A DNA stretch of 64,000 bases, taken from positions 310,001 to 374,000 of the forward strand of contig QFWS01000002.1 of assembly GCA_003144015.1 (NCBI GenBank), written 5' to 3'. Shown one piece after another: positions 54,201 to 62,191 of this stretch. The notes under the pieces were generated by a model. That model was not told the DNA's origin. It saw nothing but the letters and a program-made list of their open reading frames with translations, and searched no databases. Origin of the DNA: Flavobacteriaceae bacterium LYZ1037 (GTDB lineage Bacteria > Bacteroidota > Bacteroidia > Flavobacteriales > Flavobacteriaceae). A program made the position numbers and the translations under genes. The number at the start of each line of letters is the position of its first letter. Within the stretch, counting starts at the first letter, position 1.

Positions 54201-55675
54201 CCTATGGTATTACAGTGTATCAAGAGCAAGTAATGTTACTATCTCAAAAATTGGCAGGATTTACTAAAGGTGAAGCCGATGTGCTACGTAAAGCCATGGG
54301 TAAAAAACAAATTGCTGTTCTAGATAAAATGAAACCTCAATTTATTGAACAAGCAGGAGAGAAGGGACATGATAAAGACAAGCTAGAAAAAATCTGGAAA
54401 GATTGGGAGGCGTTTGCTAGTTATGCATTTAACAAGTCGCATTCCACGTGTTATGCATGGATTGCATACCAAACAGCATATTTAAAAGCGCATTATCCAG
54501 CTGAATATATGGCAGCTGTACTTTCTAATAACATGAACGACATCAAACAGGTGACTTTCTTTATGGAAGAATGTAAGCGTATGAAATTAAACGTGCTTGG
54601 GCCAGATATTAATGAATCATATTATAAGTTTTCCGTAAATCAAGATTATGCTGTTCGTTTTGGTATGGGAGCTATTAAAGGTGTTGGACATGGTGCCGTT
54701 AAAACCATTGTTAAAAACAGGAAAGAAGATGGGAATTTTAAATCAATTTTCGATTTCTCTAAACGGATTGATTTAAGAGCAGCCAATAAAAAAGCATTTG
54801 AAAATTTAGCTTTAGCTGGAGGTTTTGATTGTTTTGAAAATACACATCGAGCACAGTATTTTCATGATGATGGCGATGGAATCACGTTTCTTGAAAAGGC
54901 CATTAAATATGGTGCCAAACACCAGGAAAACGAAAATTCTTCTCAAGTGAGCTTGTTTGGGGAAGCAAGTAATGTTCAGATAGCAGAACCCTTAGTTCCT
55001 CCTTGTGAAGAATGGGGGACCATGGAGAAATTAGCTCGGGAAAAAGAAGTGGTTGGGATTTATATTTCTGGTCACCCATTAGATGATTTTAGAATAGAAA
55101 TGAAAACATTTTGTAATGCCAATCTAGCGTTATTAAAAGATTTAGAGGTGTTTTTAAATAGAGAGCTAACTTTTGGCTGTGTTGTTTCAGATGTACAACA
55201 TCGCGTGAGTAAACAAGGCAAAGGCTGGGCAATATTTACGGTCGAAGATTATACAGACAGCTTTGAATTTAGAATTTTTGGAGAGGAGTATTTAAAATTC
55301 AGACATTTCTTATTGAAAAACTCGTTTATCTATGTCAAATTATTTGTTCGTGAAGGATGGATAAACAGAGAAACAGGTAAAAAGAGTGATCCAAGAATTC
55401 AGTTTAATAGTTTTCAATTGTTACATGATGTTATGGATACCTATGCCAAAAAATTGTCTATACAATTACAGGTGTCCGATTTGCAAGAAGAGCGTATAAG
55501 AAAGCTTAAAGAATTGATTACTATGCACGCTGGGGACAATCTGCTAAACTTTATTATATATGATACTGATGAGCAAATCAAATTAAATATGCCAAGTAGA
55601 AAACAAAAGGTCAAGATATCTCAAGAGTTGTTGGATGAATTAGAATCTAATGATATTTTTTATAAGCTGAATTGA
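51290..55675 (+). CDS. dnaE: DNA polymerase III alpha subunit with fused proofreading exonuclease
   Basis: The replicative polymerase subunit, 1461 residues. An N-terminal DEDDh exonuclease (~1-190) has FDTETTG (Asp6, Glu8), NVKFDLN (Asp105) and AHNATAD (His170, Asp175). The PHP domain starts at FVHLHNHSQF (261-270). The polymerase core has GPGRGSAAGS and PDIDIDFDD (688-696, catalytic Asp689 and Asp691), followed by YQEQVMLLSQKLAGF. A QVSLF motif (1219-1223) fits the beta-clamp site. The C-terminal OB fold and tail complete it. The proofreading activity supplied by a separate epsilon subunit in E. coli is thus built in. Confidence 0.96.
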   Translation: MYLIFDTETTGLPKRWDAPITDTDNWPRCIQIAWQLHDDMGNCIEHQDYLIKPEGFNIPYDAEKIHGISTELAQEQGASLVEVLEKFNHALAKTKFVVGQNVKFDLNIMGAEFVRENIDNQLQELPVLDTCTEHTASLCQLPGGRYGKFKLPTLTELHQFLFNKPFAEAHNATADVEATTRCFLELIRRQEYTNEELDVQPDYFKNFSEVNPKEIQLIGLKHINLKQESAKINKRIQDKQSVDLSEAEIKENITELADVEFVHLHNHSQFSVLQSTISIPDLVTAAAEQNMPAVALTDHANMMGAFHFVKAVNNHNKTIQAKNKQAIEEGVKPTLKEIKPILGCEFFVCEDHSDKSRKDNGYQIVLIAKNKNGYHNLAKLSSHAFVDGFYYLPRIDKKLIQQYKEDLIVLTGNLYGEVPSKVLNIGENQAEEALLWWKQEFGEDLYIELMRHNQEDENRVNPVLIEFSKKHDIKLVATNNTYYCKQEDANAHDILLCVKDGEKQATPIGRGRGYRYGMPNKEYYFKSSEEMKNLFKDIPEAISNIQEVVDKVEAFQLARDVLLPAFDIPEEFKNEEDIIDGGKRGENAYLRHLTYEGAKKRYPELTDEIKERLDFELSVIENTGYPGYFLIVEDFIREARNMDVSVGPGRGSAAGSVVAYCLKITNIDPLKYNLLFERFLNPDRVSMPDIDIDFDDEGRSRVMDYVIEKYGSNQVAQIITYGTMAAKSSIRDTARVLDLPLFDADRIAKLIPTMSKLHKIFGADEKGLKNMFRAEDLEKVNQLLNISDGDDLEAETVNLARMLEGSVRNTGIHACGVIITPDDITKFVPVATAKDSDLYVTQFDNSVVEDAGLLKMDFLGLKTLTLIKDTVKIVKAKHNILLDPDTFPLDDEKTYELFQKGETVGVFQYESPGMQKHLKELKPTVFEDLIAMNALYRPGPMEYIPSFTRRKHGDEDIEYDLPVMEEYLKETYGITVYQEQVMLLSQKLAGFTKGEADVLRKAMGKKQIAVLDKMKPQFIEQAGEKGHDKDKLEKIWKDWEAFASYAFNKSHSTCYAWIAYQTAYLKAHYPAEYMAAVLSNNMNDIKQVTFFMEECKRMKLNVLGPDINESYYKFSVNQDYAVRFGMGAIKGVGHGAVKTIVKNRKEDGNFKSIFDFSKRIDLRAANKKAFENLALAGGFDCFENTHRAQYFHDDGDGITFLEKAIKYGAKHQENENSSQVSLFGEASNVQIAEPLVPPCEEWGTMEKLAREKEVVGIYISGHPLDDFRIEMKTFCNANLALLKDLEVFLNRELTFGCVVSDVQHRVSKQGKGWAIFTVEDYTDSFEFRIFGEEYLKFRHFLLKNSFIYVKLFVREGWINRETGKKSDPRIQFNSFQLLHDVMDTYAKKLSIQLQVSDLQEERIRKLKELITMHAGDNLLNFIIYDTDEQIKLNMPSRKQKVKISQELLDELESNDIFYKLN

Positions 55676-55728
55676 TCACTTTTTGTAACTTTTTTAAATT
55701 TTGTCTACTTATATGTAAATAAATAATT

Positions 55729-55902
55729 ATGAAAAATACAAAATATGTCTTATTGTTTATAGGTATTATAGCTATTTCATTTACCATTTATAACCTCATT
55801 CAAGGAGAGTCATTCTCTGATCAAATAATTTCTTTAGTTTGTGGTTCAAGTTTGATTTATGGTTATTATCAGTTAGGGAAGTTTGATAAAAAGGATGTTT
55901 AA
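55729..55902 (+). CDS. Small two-helix membrane protein (57 residues)
   Basis: An ORF from ATG 55729 to TAA at 55900-55902 encodes MKNTKYVLLFIGIIAIS, then a polar loop (IQGESFSDQ), a second hydrophobic helix (IISLVCGSSLIYGYYQ) and a short basic/acidic tail (FDKKDV). Length and composition resemble real small membrane proteins of this group. It lies 53 bp after dnaE and is convergent with the ArsR gene, with 1 bp between them. The function is unknown. Confidence 0.6.
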   Translation: MKNTKYVLLFIGIIAISFTIYNLIQGESFSDQIISLVCGSSLIYGYYQLGKFDKKDV

Positions 55903-55903
55903 A

Positions 55904-56230
55904 TCATATAGCTTTGCTATCTAAGTAGTCTCCTAAATTGTCCAATTTATCGTCCCAGAATTGCTCGTAAAAACTAAACCATTTATGAAGTTCCTTAAGA
56001 GGTTTTATATTGGCATTGCAAAAACGTTCTCTACCTATTTCGTCTATATAAACTAAACCAGCTTCCTCCAAAGTTTTAATGTGTTTAGTAACTCCTTGTC
56101 TGCTCATCTCAAATTGATTTGAAATTTGCGAAATAGTTAATGCAGATGTAGCAATCACTAAGGCATGAAATATATCTCGCCTAGTAGGATCTGCAATGGC
56201 TTTAAAAAGTATCGTGCATCTATCCTGCAT
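55904..56230 (-). CDS. ArsR-type winged-helix regulator
   Basis: A 108-residue regulator with LFKAIADPTRRDIFHAL, a helix-turn-helix (ISQISNQFEMSRQGVTKHIKTLEE, in parts) and a beta wing with DEIGRERFCNANI. The lack of metal-binding Cys pairs puts it in the non-metal ArsR group often paired with SRPBCC proteins. It overlaps the upstream SRPBCC gene by 11 bp, so the two are co-translated. Confidence 0.92.
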   Translation of the reverse strand: MQDRCTILFKAIADPTRRDIFHALVIATSALTISQISNQFEMSRQGVTKHIKTLEEAGLVYIDEIGRERFCNANIKPLKELHKWFSFYEQFWDDKLDNLGDYLDSKAI

Positions 56231-56651
56231 TTATGTTTAGCTTTAAGTAATTTTCTAATTGATTGATACAACCGTTCCAGCCACCATTAAAACTTTCAAA
56301 CATTGTTATAGCAGTATCTCCTTTGTACTTGGAAATTCCTGAATGTTCTAAATATAATTTAGTGCCTTCAGTAACAGATTCTAATTTCCAGGTTATAGTA
56401 GTTTCTATATTTGTACCTGCTACCAACCAGGTGTAAATTAATGTATATGGGAATGCTTCAACAACTGTTCCAGTAATATCTGTACAGTCTTTTTTGTTAG
56501 ATTCAGATGAAAACCTATATTGATATCCTTTTTCTGCTTTAAAATCTGTTTTAATGAACCATTTTGAAATTTCTTCTTTTTTAGATATGGCATTCCATAC
56601 TATGTTTATGGAATGATTAAATATTTTTTCTTTAATAATGACATCTTTCAT
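56220..56651 (-). CDS. SRPBCC (AHSA1/START-like) domain protein
   Basis: A 143-residue helix-grip protein. The frame is open to 56738, but ATG 56651 (MKDVIIKEKIFNHSINIVWNA) gives the family N-terminus. Motifs include AISKKEEISKWFIK, YRFSSES, TGTVVEAFPYTLIYTWL and TTITWKLE, ending in FESFNGGWNGCINQLENYL. It should bind a hydrophobic ligand. Together with ArsR it forms a two-gene unit, repeatedly seen in bacteria, that may sense a small molecule. Confidence 0.88.
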   Translation of the reverse strand: MKDVIIKEKIFNHSINIVWNAISKKEEISKWFIKTDFKAEKGYQYRFSSESNKKDCTDITGTVVEAFPYTLIYTWLVAGTNIETTITWKLESVTEGTKLYLEHSGISKYKGDTAITMFESFNGGWNGCINQLENYLKLNINAG

Positions 56652-56917
56652 AATATTTGGATTTATTAACTTACCAATCATCAGGCAGGCATGCAACTTG
56701 TTGATTGCTAAAATATCATAAAAAATAACTATACGCAACTTTTGGGTTGCATATAATTATTACGCCTGTTTCTTTTTAGATTAAGATGCCAATATTGTCA
56801 GTATAGCTTCAAGTAATCTAAGGATAAATAAAACAAATTGTCAGGGTGTAAGCTTTGGCAAAATTTTTGACTAATATTGCATAATAAACAGAAGTAGAAC
56901 CTATTAAATTATAAATT

Positions 56918-57235
56918 ATGGCATTAGAGATAACAGATGCAACGTTTGAAGAAACAGTATTAAAGAGTGACAAGCCAGTTATGGTAGATTTTTGGGCAGC
57001 TTGGTGTGGACCATGTAGAATGGTTGGGCCAATTATTGACGAAATTAGTACAGAATATGATGGTAAAGCTGTTGTAGGAAAAGTAGATGTTGATGCAAAT
57101 CAAGAATTTGCTGCCAAATACGGTGTTCGTAATATTCCAACCGTTTTAGTATTTCAAAATGGAGAAGTAGTAGGAAGGCAAGTAGGTGTAGCACAAAAAA
57201 GTGCCTATACAGATGCTATCGATTCACTTTTATAA
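56918..57235 (+). CDS. trxA: Thioredoxin
   Basis: A classic 105-residue thioredoxin: VDFWAAWCGPCRMVGP with Cys30 and Cys33, GKVDVDANQEFAAKYGVRNIPT with the cis-Pro, and the C-terminal VGVAQKSAYTDAI helix. It supplies dithiol reducing power to ribonucleotide reductase and other proteins in the cytoplasm. It stands alone with its own terminator. Confidence 0.97.
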   Translation: MALEITDATFEETVLKSDKPVMVDFWAAWCGPCRMVGPIIDEISTEYDGKAVVGKVDVDANQEFAAKYGVRNIPTVLVFQNGEVVGRQVGVAQKSAYTDAIDSLL

Positions 57236-57257
57236 GATACTTACTAAAAGAAAAGAT

Positions 57258-57290
57258 AAAAGGTTTGCTTTAACGGCAAACCTTTTTTAG
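57258..57290 (+). terminator. Terminator after trxA
   Basis: AAAGGTTTGC (57259-57268) pairs with GCAAACCTTT (57276-57285), followed by TTT. Confidence 0.88.
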
Positions 57291-57327
57291 TTTAGAAGAT
57301 TGATATGTATTAATAGAAATGTTGAAT

Positions 57328-57359
57328 ACTTCCCAACTTGTGCTGAGCACAGTTGAAGT
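57328..57359. repeat. Dispersed palindromic repeat before the DUF58 gene
   Basis: ACTTCCCAACT and AGTTGAAGT enclose the near-perfect dyad TGTGCTGAGCACA. It shares the TGCTGAG core of the repeat in leuS and stands 29 bp before the DUF58 start codon. Confidence 0.6.
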
Positions 57360-57388
57360 GTGAAAAGTGACTCTTGCGACAAAAACTA

Positions 57389-58315
57389 ATGGATTTACAA
57401 AAAGAACTTAATAAAACAGGAGGGTTTAAAAACCTAGATTTACTAGCCAAACAGGTTGTTGAGGGATTTATTTCTGGGATGCATAAAAGTCCCTTTCATG
57501 GATTTTCTGCAGAATTTGCCGAACATAAAATCTATAATCAAGGAGAGAGTACCAAGCATATAGATTGGAAACTTTTTGCTAAAACAGATAGACTTTATAC
57601 AAAACGTTACGACGAAGAAACCAATTTAAGATGTCATTTAATTATCGACAATAGTAGCTCGATGCATTTTCCTAAAATGAAATCTTTTTCTATAGATAAT
57701 TTAAATAAAATAGCATTTACAGCATTAGCTTCTGCATCTTTAATGCATATATTAAAGAAACAAAGAGATGCAGTAGGATTAAGTGTTTATAGTGATTCGT
57801 ATAGTTTTTATTCACCAGAGAAAGGCAGCGAAAGACATCATCATATGTTATTGCATCAATTAAGCGAGTTAGTTATTTCCAAGCCAGAACAAAAACAGAC
57901 AAAAACCTATACCTATTTGCACCAAATTGCTGAGAAAATAAAAAGACGTTCGTTAGTCTTTTTATTTACTGATATGTTGCAAACAAATGTGGATCAAGAC
58001 AAACTGTTTGATGCTTTAAGGCATTTAAAACATAATAAACATGAAGTGGTTTTATTTCATGTATTTGATAAAGAAAAAGAGCTGTTATTCGATTTTGATA
58101 ACACTCCAAAACGCTATGTTGATGTTGAAACTGGTGAGCATATTAATTTATATGCAGAAAACATAAAAGACTCTTATAAAACAGCAGTTAATGATTATTT
58201 TAATGCAATTAGATTAAAATGTGGTCAATATAAAATAAAGTATGTTGAAGCAGATACTAATAAAAATTTCGATAATATATTGACCACCTACATGATAGAG
58301 CGTCAAAGATTTTAA
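57389..58315 (+). CDS. DUF58 / BatA-partner-like protein with a VWA-type domain
   Basis: A 308-residue protein. ATG 57389 (MDLQKELNKTGGFKNLDLLAKQVVEGF) is preferred to TTG 57374. The DUF58 block GMHKSPFHGFSAEFAEHKIY, then STKHIDWKLFAKTDRLY, is followed by a VWA-like domain with the MIDAS start LIIDNSSSM and LVFLFTDML. DUF58 proteins usually accompany MoxR ATPases and BatA-type proteins; none is in the window. It is located between a palindromic repeat and the tRNA-Asp. Confidence 0.88.
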   Translation: MDLQKELNKTGGFKNLDLLAKQVVEGFISGMHKSPFHGFSAEFAEHKIYNQGESTKHIDWKLFAKTDRLYTKRYDEETNLRCHLIIDNSSSMHFPKMKSFSIDNLNKIAFTALASASLMHILKKQRDAVGLSVYSDSYSFYSPEKGSERHHHMLLHQLSELVISKPEQKQTKTYTYLHQIAEKIKRRSLVFLFTDMLQTNVDQDKLFDALRHLKHNKHEVVLFHVFDKEKELLFDFDNTPKRYVDVETGEHINLYAENIKDSYKTAVNDYFNAIRLKCGQYKIKYVEADTNKNFDNILTTYMIERQRF

Positions 58316-58351
58316 TAAATGTAATTTTTTCAAAAAAAACTAAAAAAACAT

Positions 58352-58381
58352 TTGACATATTAAATAAGCAATGTATATTTG
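58352..58381 (+). promoter_or_regulatory. Bacteroidota promoter for tRNA-Asp
   Basis: TTG (58352-58354) and TATATTTG (58374-58381) are exactly 19 bp apart, an ideal TTG/TAnnTTTG match. The tRNA begins 18 bp later. Confidence 0.85.
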
Positions 58382-58399
58382 CCCTCGCAATAAAGCAAC

Positions 58400-58473
58400 G
58401 GTCTGGTAGTTCAGTTGGTTAGAATGTCGCCCTGTCACGGCGAAGGTCGCGGGTTCGAGTCCCGTCCAGACCG
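58400..58473 (+). tRNA. tRNA-Asp (anticodon GTC)
   Basis: The 74-nt cloverleaf has acceptor arms GGTCTGG and CCAGACC with discriminator G, a D-arm with AGTTCAGTTGGTTAGA, anticodon loop CTGTCAC (GTC), and the T-arm GCGGGTTCGAGTCCCGT. CCA is not encoded. It reads aspartate codons. It is the only tRNA in the window. Confidence 0.98.
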
Positions 58474-58479
58474 CTAAAA

Positions 58480-58517
58480 TTGCTAAAGCTCCGAGAGATT
58501 GGAGCTTTTTTTAGCAA
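58480..58517 (+). terminator. Terminator after tRNA-Asp
   Basis: TTGCTAAAGCTCC and GGAGCTTTTTTTAGCAA form a long stem with a T-run within its 3' arm. Confidence 0.85.
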
Positions 58518-58536
58518 TAAAATTTAGTTGTGTTGT

Positions 58537-58605
58537 TTTGATAGATGTAGTAGTCTATCAAAGGTTTAAGTAGTTAAACCAATGGAAAGCTTTCCTTTTT
58601 TCTTT
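58537..58605 (+). other. Three adjacent stem-loops ending in a T-run
   Basis: TTTGATAGA/TCTATCAAA (58537-58562), GGTTTAA/TTAAACC with a GTAG loop (58563-58580) and the palindrome GGAAAGCTTTCC (58584-58595) abut each other and end in TTTTTTCTTT. This looks like structured RNA or a folded repeat, not coding sequence. Confidence 0.45.
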
Positions 58606-58763
58606 GTTGAAAATTGGGATGCTTTTTTGTTTTAGACTGGTTTTGGTTTCTTTTTGAGTGTTATAAGATTTGTATTAGCATCTTTTTCAGCCAGTAACCA
58701 AGTTGATTTTTTCAAAATTTTATTAATAATGAATAGAAATTCTTAAATGAAAAGCAACATTTG

Positions 58764-58798
58764 TGCATTTTATCGATGTAATTATGCATTTTATCGAT
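58764..58798. repeat. Tandem 14-bp direct repeat, 21-bp period (operator-like)
   Basis: TGCATTTTATCGAT occurs at 58764-58777 and 58785-58798. A period of 21 bp equals two helical turns, so a protein could bind both on the same face of DNA. It lies ~265 bp before the peptide gene. Confidence 0.5.
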
Positions 58799-59060
58799 TA
58801 TTTATTAGTTAAGAGATGAGATTATTCTATATTAGCAATCCTTCTTAAGTCCCTAAATCGATTTATTCAACTTAAAAAGGTTAATTATTCCATTCAAGAC
58901 TAGTTAAGTCTTATTCCCTCATGTTGTTAAAATATGTTAGTAATTAGTTTATGCGCATATTTTAAAAAATTAATTATCCATTAATCCCTCAATTAAGGTT
59001 TTGCAAAATGCAAGGCTTGTTAAACATTAATTTAATTGTATAACTATAAATTGAGAATTT

Positions 59061-59249
59061 ATGAAATCCCTAACTATTACACTATTAGTAGCATTATTTT
59101 GTGTAACCGTATCTGGAGTTAACCTTAAAGATACTGTAGTTACTAACCCAACAAAAAAGCAAACTGTTTCAAGTACAGATAACTTTGAATATAACTTTGA
59201 AGTTAATAGACATGTTAAGAAAGGAAGAGGAGTTCCTTCTCAAGGATAA
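59061..59249 (+). CDS. Small secreted peptide (62 residues)
   Basis: MKSLTITLLVALFCVTVSG is a clear signal peptide with cleavage after residue ~19. The mature ~42 residues are polar and basic (NPTKKQTVSSTDNFEYNF, then a VNRHVKKGRGVPSQG tail) and have no Cys. I do not recognise a family. A strong hairpin terminator follows at once, so it can be made from its own mRNA, and a TPR sensor kinase/NarL regulator pair lies 153 bp downstream. A signal peptide or antimicrobial role is possible but unproven. Confidence 0.6.
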   Translation: MKSLTITLLVALFCVTVSGVNLKDTVVTNPTKKQTVSSTDNFEYNFEVNRHVKKGRGVPSQG

Positions 59250-59266
59250 AAAATATTTTATAATTT

Positions 59267-59325
59267 ATGCATATACACACCTCATAGCAATATAAAGGGT
59301 GTGTATGCATATTTATTATGTTTTT
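59267..59325 (+). terminator. Terminator between the peptide and kinase genes
   Basis: ATGCATATACACACC (59267-59281) pairs with GGTGTGTATGCAT (59298-59310) with a 2-nt bulge, followed by ATTTATTATGTTTTTTTT. It separates the peptide transcript from the kinase. Confidence 0.75.
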
Positions 59326-59402
59326 TTTATTCATTATATTCAATACATTACTCTCATGTCATAAAAAATTATAAATTTGAATGACTTTGAAATAAAATTG
59401 TA

Positions 59403-61421
59403 TTGTATAAAAAAATAATCTTCATATTCATATTATTTTTTTTCCTACCATTAAATGCGCAAAACACGTCTTTTAATAGGCAATTAGATAGTATATACTA
59501 TTACAGAGATTTAGCAGAAAAATCTTTAAATACTAAAGATAGAATTCAATATGCCAAATATGCTATTAAACTATCTGAAGCAACCAATCAAGATTCTACT
59601 ATTTTAAAAAGTAAACGTTTACTATCAACACTCTATCTTAGAGAAAGAGATGCTAATTCTTTATATAGCTTGAACCATGAAAATTTAAAACTTGCAAACA
59701 AGTTGCAAGATTCTATTGCTATCGCTAATATAACCAATGTTTTAGGCTGGTATCATGGACAAAAAGCCCAAATAGATAGCTCTTATTATTATTATTATAA
59801 AGCCTCTAAAGCATTTAACAAGATTCATGATGTAGAAAATGAGGCTTTTACGTTGTTTGAAATGTCAGATATTCAATTTAATCAACGCGATTATATTGGT
59901 TGTGAACAAAATGCCGTAGCTTCTATTAGATTATTTCAAAGCCTTCCTGAAACTGAAGGAACTTTAGATTACTTATGGTCATTACACAATTTAATTGCCA
60001 TTGCTTCAGATGAATTGGAATTATATGATAAAGCTATTGAATACCACCATAAAGCACTTACTTATAGCGACAAGATTGAAGATAATTTCATTTACACATT
60101 ATATTCTAATAGCAACATTGCTTTAATTTATAAAGAATTAAAACAGTATGATAAAGCTTTAAAAATATACGAAGATCTATTTCAAAACAAAGAAATTCTC
60201 CTTTTTGAACCTAAAAATTATGCCCTTATTTTAGCCGATTATGCTTTTGTTAAACATTTATCCAATAAATATAAATCAAATGAAATAGCCAGTATGTTTG
60301 ATGAAGCATATAAAATGAGCGACAGTCTACAAGATCCATATAGTATTATGTCTGTTAGTTTAAATGCATCAGAGTTTTATAACGATTTAAACAATAAAGA
60401 TTCTGCGCTTTTTTTTGCAAATAGAGCTTACAATCTTAGCAAAGAAAACAAAACAAACGATGTGATTTTACGATCTCTCATGCTAAAATCTAAAATTGAA
60501 GACGATGTTAAGGCAAAAACGTATTTAACAGAGTATGTGAATTTAAGCGATAGCTTACTAAATAATGAACGTGCTATTAGAAATAAATTTGCAAGAATAG
60601 AATTTGAAACAGATCAAATTGTAGAACGAAGCAAACAAATTGCAAAAGAAAGGCTTTGGTTGTTAATTTTATCTATTGGTTTAATACTAACCTTGTTATT
60701 ATTATATATTATAGTTAGTCAAAGAACTAAAAACAAGGAATTAAAATTTAACCAGCAACAACAAGAAACAAACGAAGAGATTTATAACTTAATGTTATCT
60801 CAGCAAGATAAAATAGATGAAGCAAGAGTTGCTGAAAAAAAGCGAATATCAGAAGAAATACACGATGGCATTTTAGGTCGTTTGTTTGGAATAAGATTGA
60901 GTTTAGATAGCTTGAATATGAGTACAAAACCAGAGGCTATTGAAACTAGAGAAAAATATTTAGAAGATTTAAAAGAGATAGAGCAAGACATTCGAAAAGT
61001 ATCTCATGAACTGAACACCGATTTTGTGTCTGGAACCAACTACATTAGTATTATAAAATCTCTTTTAGAGACACAAACTAAAGCCTATAAGTTAAAATAT
61101 GTTTTAAGAAACGATGATAAAATTGATTGGGATAGTATATCTAATAAAACAAAAATTCATTATTACCGAATTATCCAAGAATCACTTCAAAATATATATA
61201 AGCATGCTAATGCAGAAGAAATACATATTAGCTTTAACCAAAAAAATAATGTAATTTGCTTATCTATTTCAGACAATGGTACTGGTTTCGATGTCAATAA
61301 AGCTAGAAAAGGAATTGGATTAAAAAATATAAATTCTAGAGTAAAAGAAATTCATGGAGAACTAGACATCAAATCAACTATTAATACTGGAACAGAAATA
61401 ATAATTAAAGCCCCTATCTAA
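59403..61421 (+). CDS. TPR-containing sensor histidine kinase (HisKA_3 type)
   Basis: A 672-residue membrane kinase starting at TTG 59403. Signal peptide 1-19, a periplasmic helical region with TPR-like units (~40-380; ELYDKAIEYHHKALTYSDK and KQYDKALKIYEDLF are clear), one membrane helix at 418-438, a coiled coil, the HisKA_3 box ISEEIHDGILGRLFGIRLS (His487), and HATPase motifs QESLQNIYKHAN and DNGTGF. It autophosphorylates and passes phosphate to the NarL-type regulator encoded 15 bp downstream. Outer TPRs suggest a peptide or protein signal. Confidence 0.92.
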   Translation: MYKKIIFIFILFFFLPLNAQNTSFNRQLDSIYYYRDLAEKSLNTKDRIQYAKYAIKLSEATNQDSTILKSKRLLSTLYLRERDANSLYSLNHENLKLANKLQDSIAIANITNVLGWYHGQKAQIDSSYYYYYKASKAFNKIHDVENEAFTLFEMSDIQFNQRDYIGCEQNAVASIRLFQSLPETEGTLDYLWSLHNLIAIASDELELYDKAIEYHHKALTYSDKIEDNFIYTLYSNSNIALIYKELKQYDKALKIYEDLFQNKEILLFEPKNYALILADYAFVKHLSNKYKSNEIASMFDEAYKMSDSLQDPYSIMSVSLNASEFYNDLNNKDSALFFANRAYNLSKENKTNDVILRSLMLKSKIEDDVKAKTYLTEYVNLSDSLLNNERAIRNKFARIEFETDQIVERSKQIAKERLWLLILSIGLILTLLLLYIIVSQRTKNKELKFNQQQQETNEEIYNLMLSQQDKIDEARVAEKKRISEEIHDGILGRLFGIRLSLDSLNMSTKPEAIETREKYLEDLKEIEQDIRKVSHELNTDFVSGTNYISIIKSLLETQTKAYKLKYVLRNDDKIDWDSISNKTKIHYYRIIQESLQNIYKHANAEEIHISFNQKNNVICLSISDNGTGFDVNKARKGIGLKNINSRVKEIHGELDIKSTINTGTEIIIKAPI

Positions 61422-61436
61422 AACCTAAAAAACCTC

Positions 61437-62111
61437 ATGCAAGAAACCATACGCATATTAATGACAGACGATCATCCTATGATTATTGAAGGGTATCAAA
61501 ATACATTAATTGCTACAAAAAAAGAATCTCAAAACTTATTAATTAGTATAGCTAATAGTTGCGATGAATCTATAAGGTTTATGGATCAAGCAGTCGCTCA
61601 AGAAAATCCTTATGATATCCTATTTATGGATATTAGTTTACCTCCTTCAAGCGATGGAAAATATACTTCTGGTGAAGACCTAGCTATGTATGCTAGAAGC
61701 ATTATGCCAAAAGCAAAAATTGTAATTCTAACAATGTTTAATGAAACGTATCGTGTCCATAACATTGTAAAAACTATTAATCCAGAAGGCTTTTTAATTA
61801 AAAGCGATTTAACTTCTAAAGAATTAGCAAGTGCCTTTCAGGCGGTTATTAATAATCCACCATTCTATAGTGGAACTGTAAATAGTATTATTAGAAAAAC
61901 CATTTCTAATGATATTATAGTAGATGAGGTAAATAGAAAAATTCTTCATTTATTATCTCAAGGAGTTAAAACAAAAAGCTTAACAGATCATATCGATTTA
62001 TCTATGAGTGCTATAGAAAAAAGAAAAAAGCACCTAAAAGAAATATTTATGATTGAAGATGGAAGTGACGAAACTTTGCTTGAAAAAGCTAGAAAAAAAG
62101 GCTTTGTATAA
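61437..62111 (+). CDS. NarL/LuxR-type response regulator
   Basis: A 224-residue regulator. The receiver has MTDDHPMIIEGY, phospho-acceptor Asp65 (ILFMDISLPP), VILTMFNET and the conserved Lys in GFLIKSDLTSKE. The C-terminal ~55 residues hold a LuxR-type helix-turn-helix, somewhat divergent (LSQGVKTKSLTDHIDLSMSA, then IEKRKKHLKEIF). Cognate of the TPR kinase by position. Candidate operators TTACGG-N5-CCGTAA lie 81 bp after its stop codon. Confidence 0.93.
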   Translation: MQETIRILMTDDHPMIIEGYQNTLIATKKESQNLLISIANSCDESIRFMDQAVAQENPYDILFMDISLPPSSDGKYTSGEDLAMYARSIMPKAKIVILTMFNETYRVHNIVKTINPEGFLIKSDLTSKELASAFQAVINNPPFYSGTVNSIIRKTISNDIIVDEVNRKILHLLSQGVKTKSLTDHIDLSMSAIEKRKKHLKEIFMIEDGSDETLLEKARKKGFV

Positions 62112-62191
62112 AGCCTATACCAACAAAAAGTGTTAAAATTAAAATTTTATAGCTATCTAAAAACCTTATAAACCTTTGTATTCATTGAGTA

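Larger units (their letters stand above)
58518..59060. other. Long non-coding stretch between tRNA-Asp and the peptide gene
   Basis: This gap contains, in order, three adjacent hairpins (58537-58605), a 14-bp direct repeat (58764-58798), and the 13-mer ATTAATCCCTCAA at 58980-58992 that recurs at 62278. No ORF above 17 codons with a plausible start was found on the plus strand. Confidence 0.6.

Noticed and set aside
58583-58636. 17-codon ORF (MESFPFFFVENWDAFLF)
   Set aside because: Its start lies in a hairpin/T-run, it is very short, and it has no ribosome-binding or family support.
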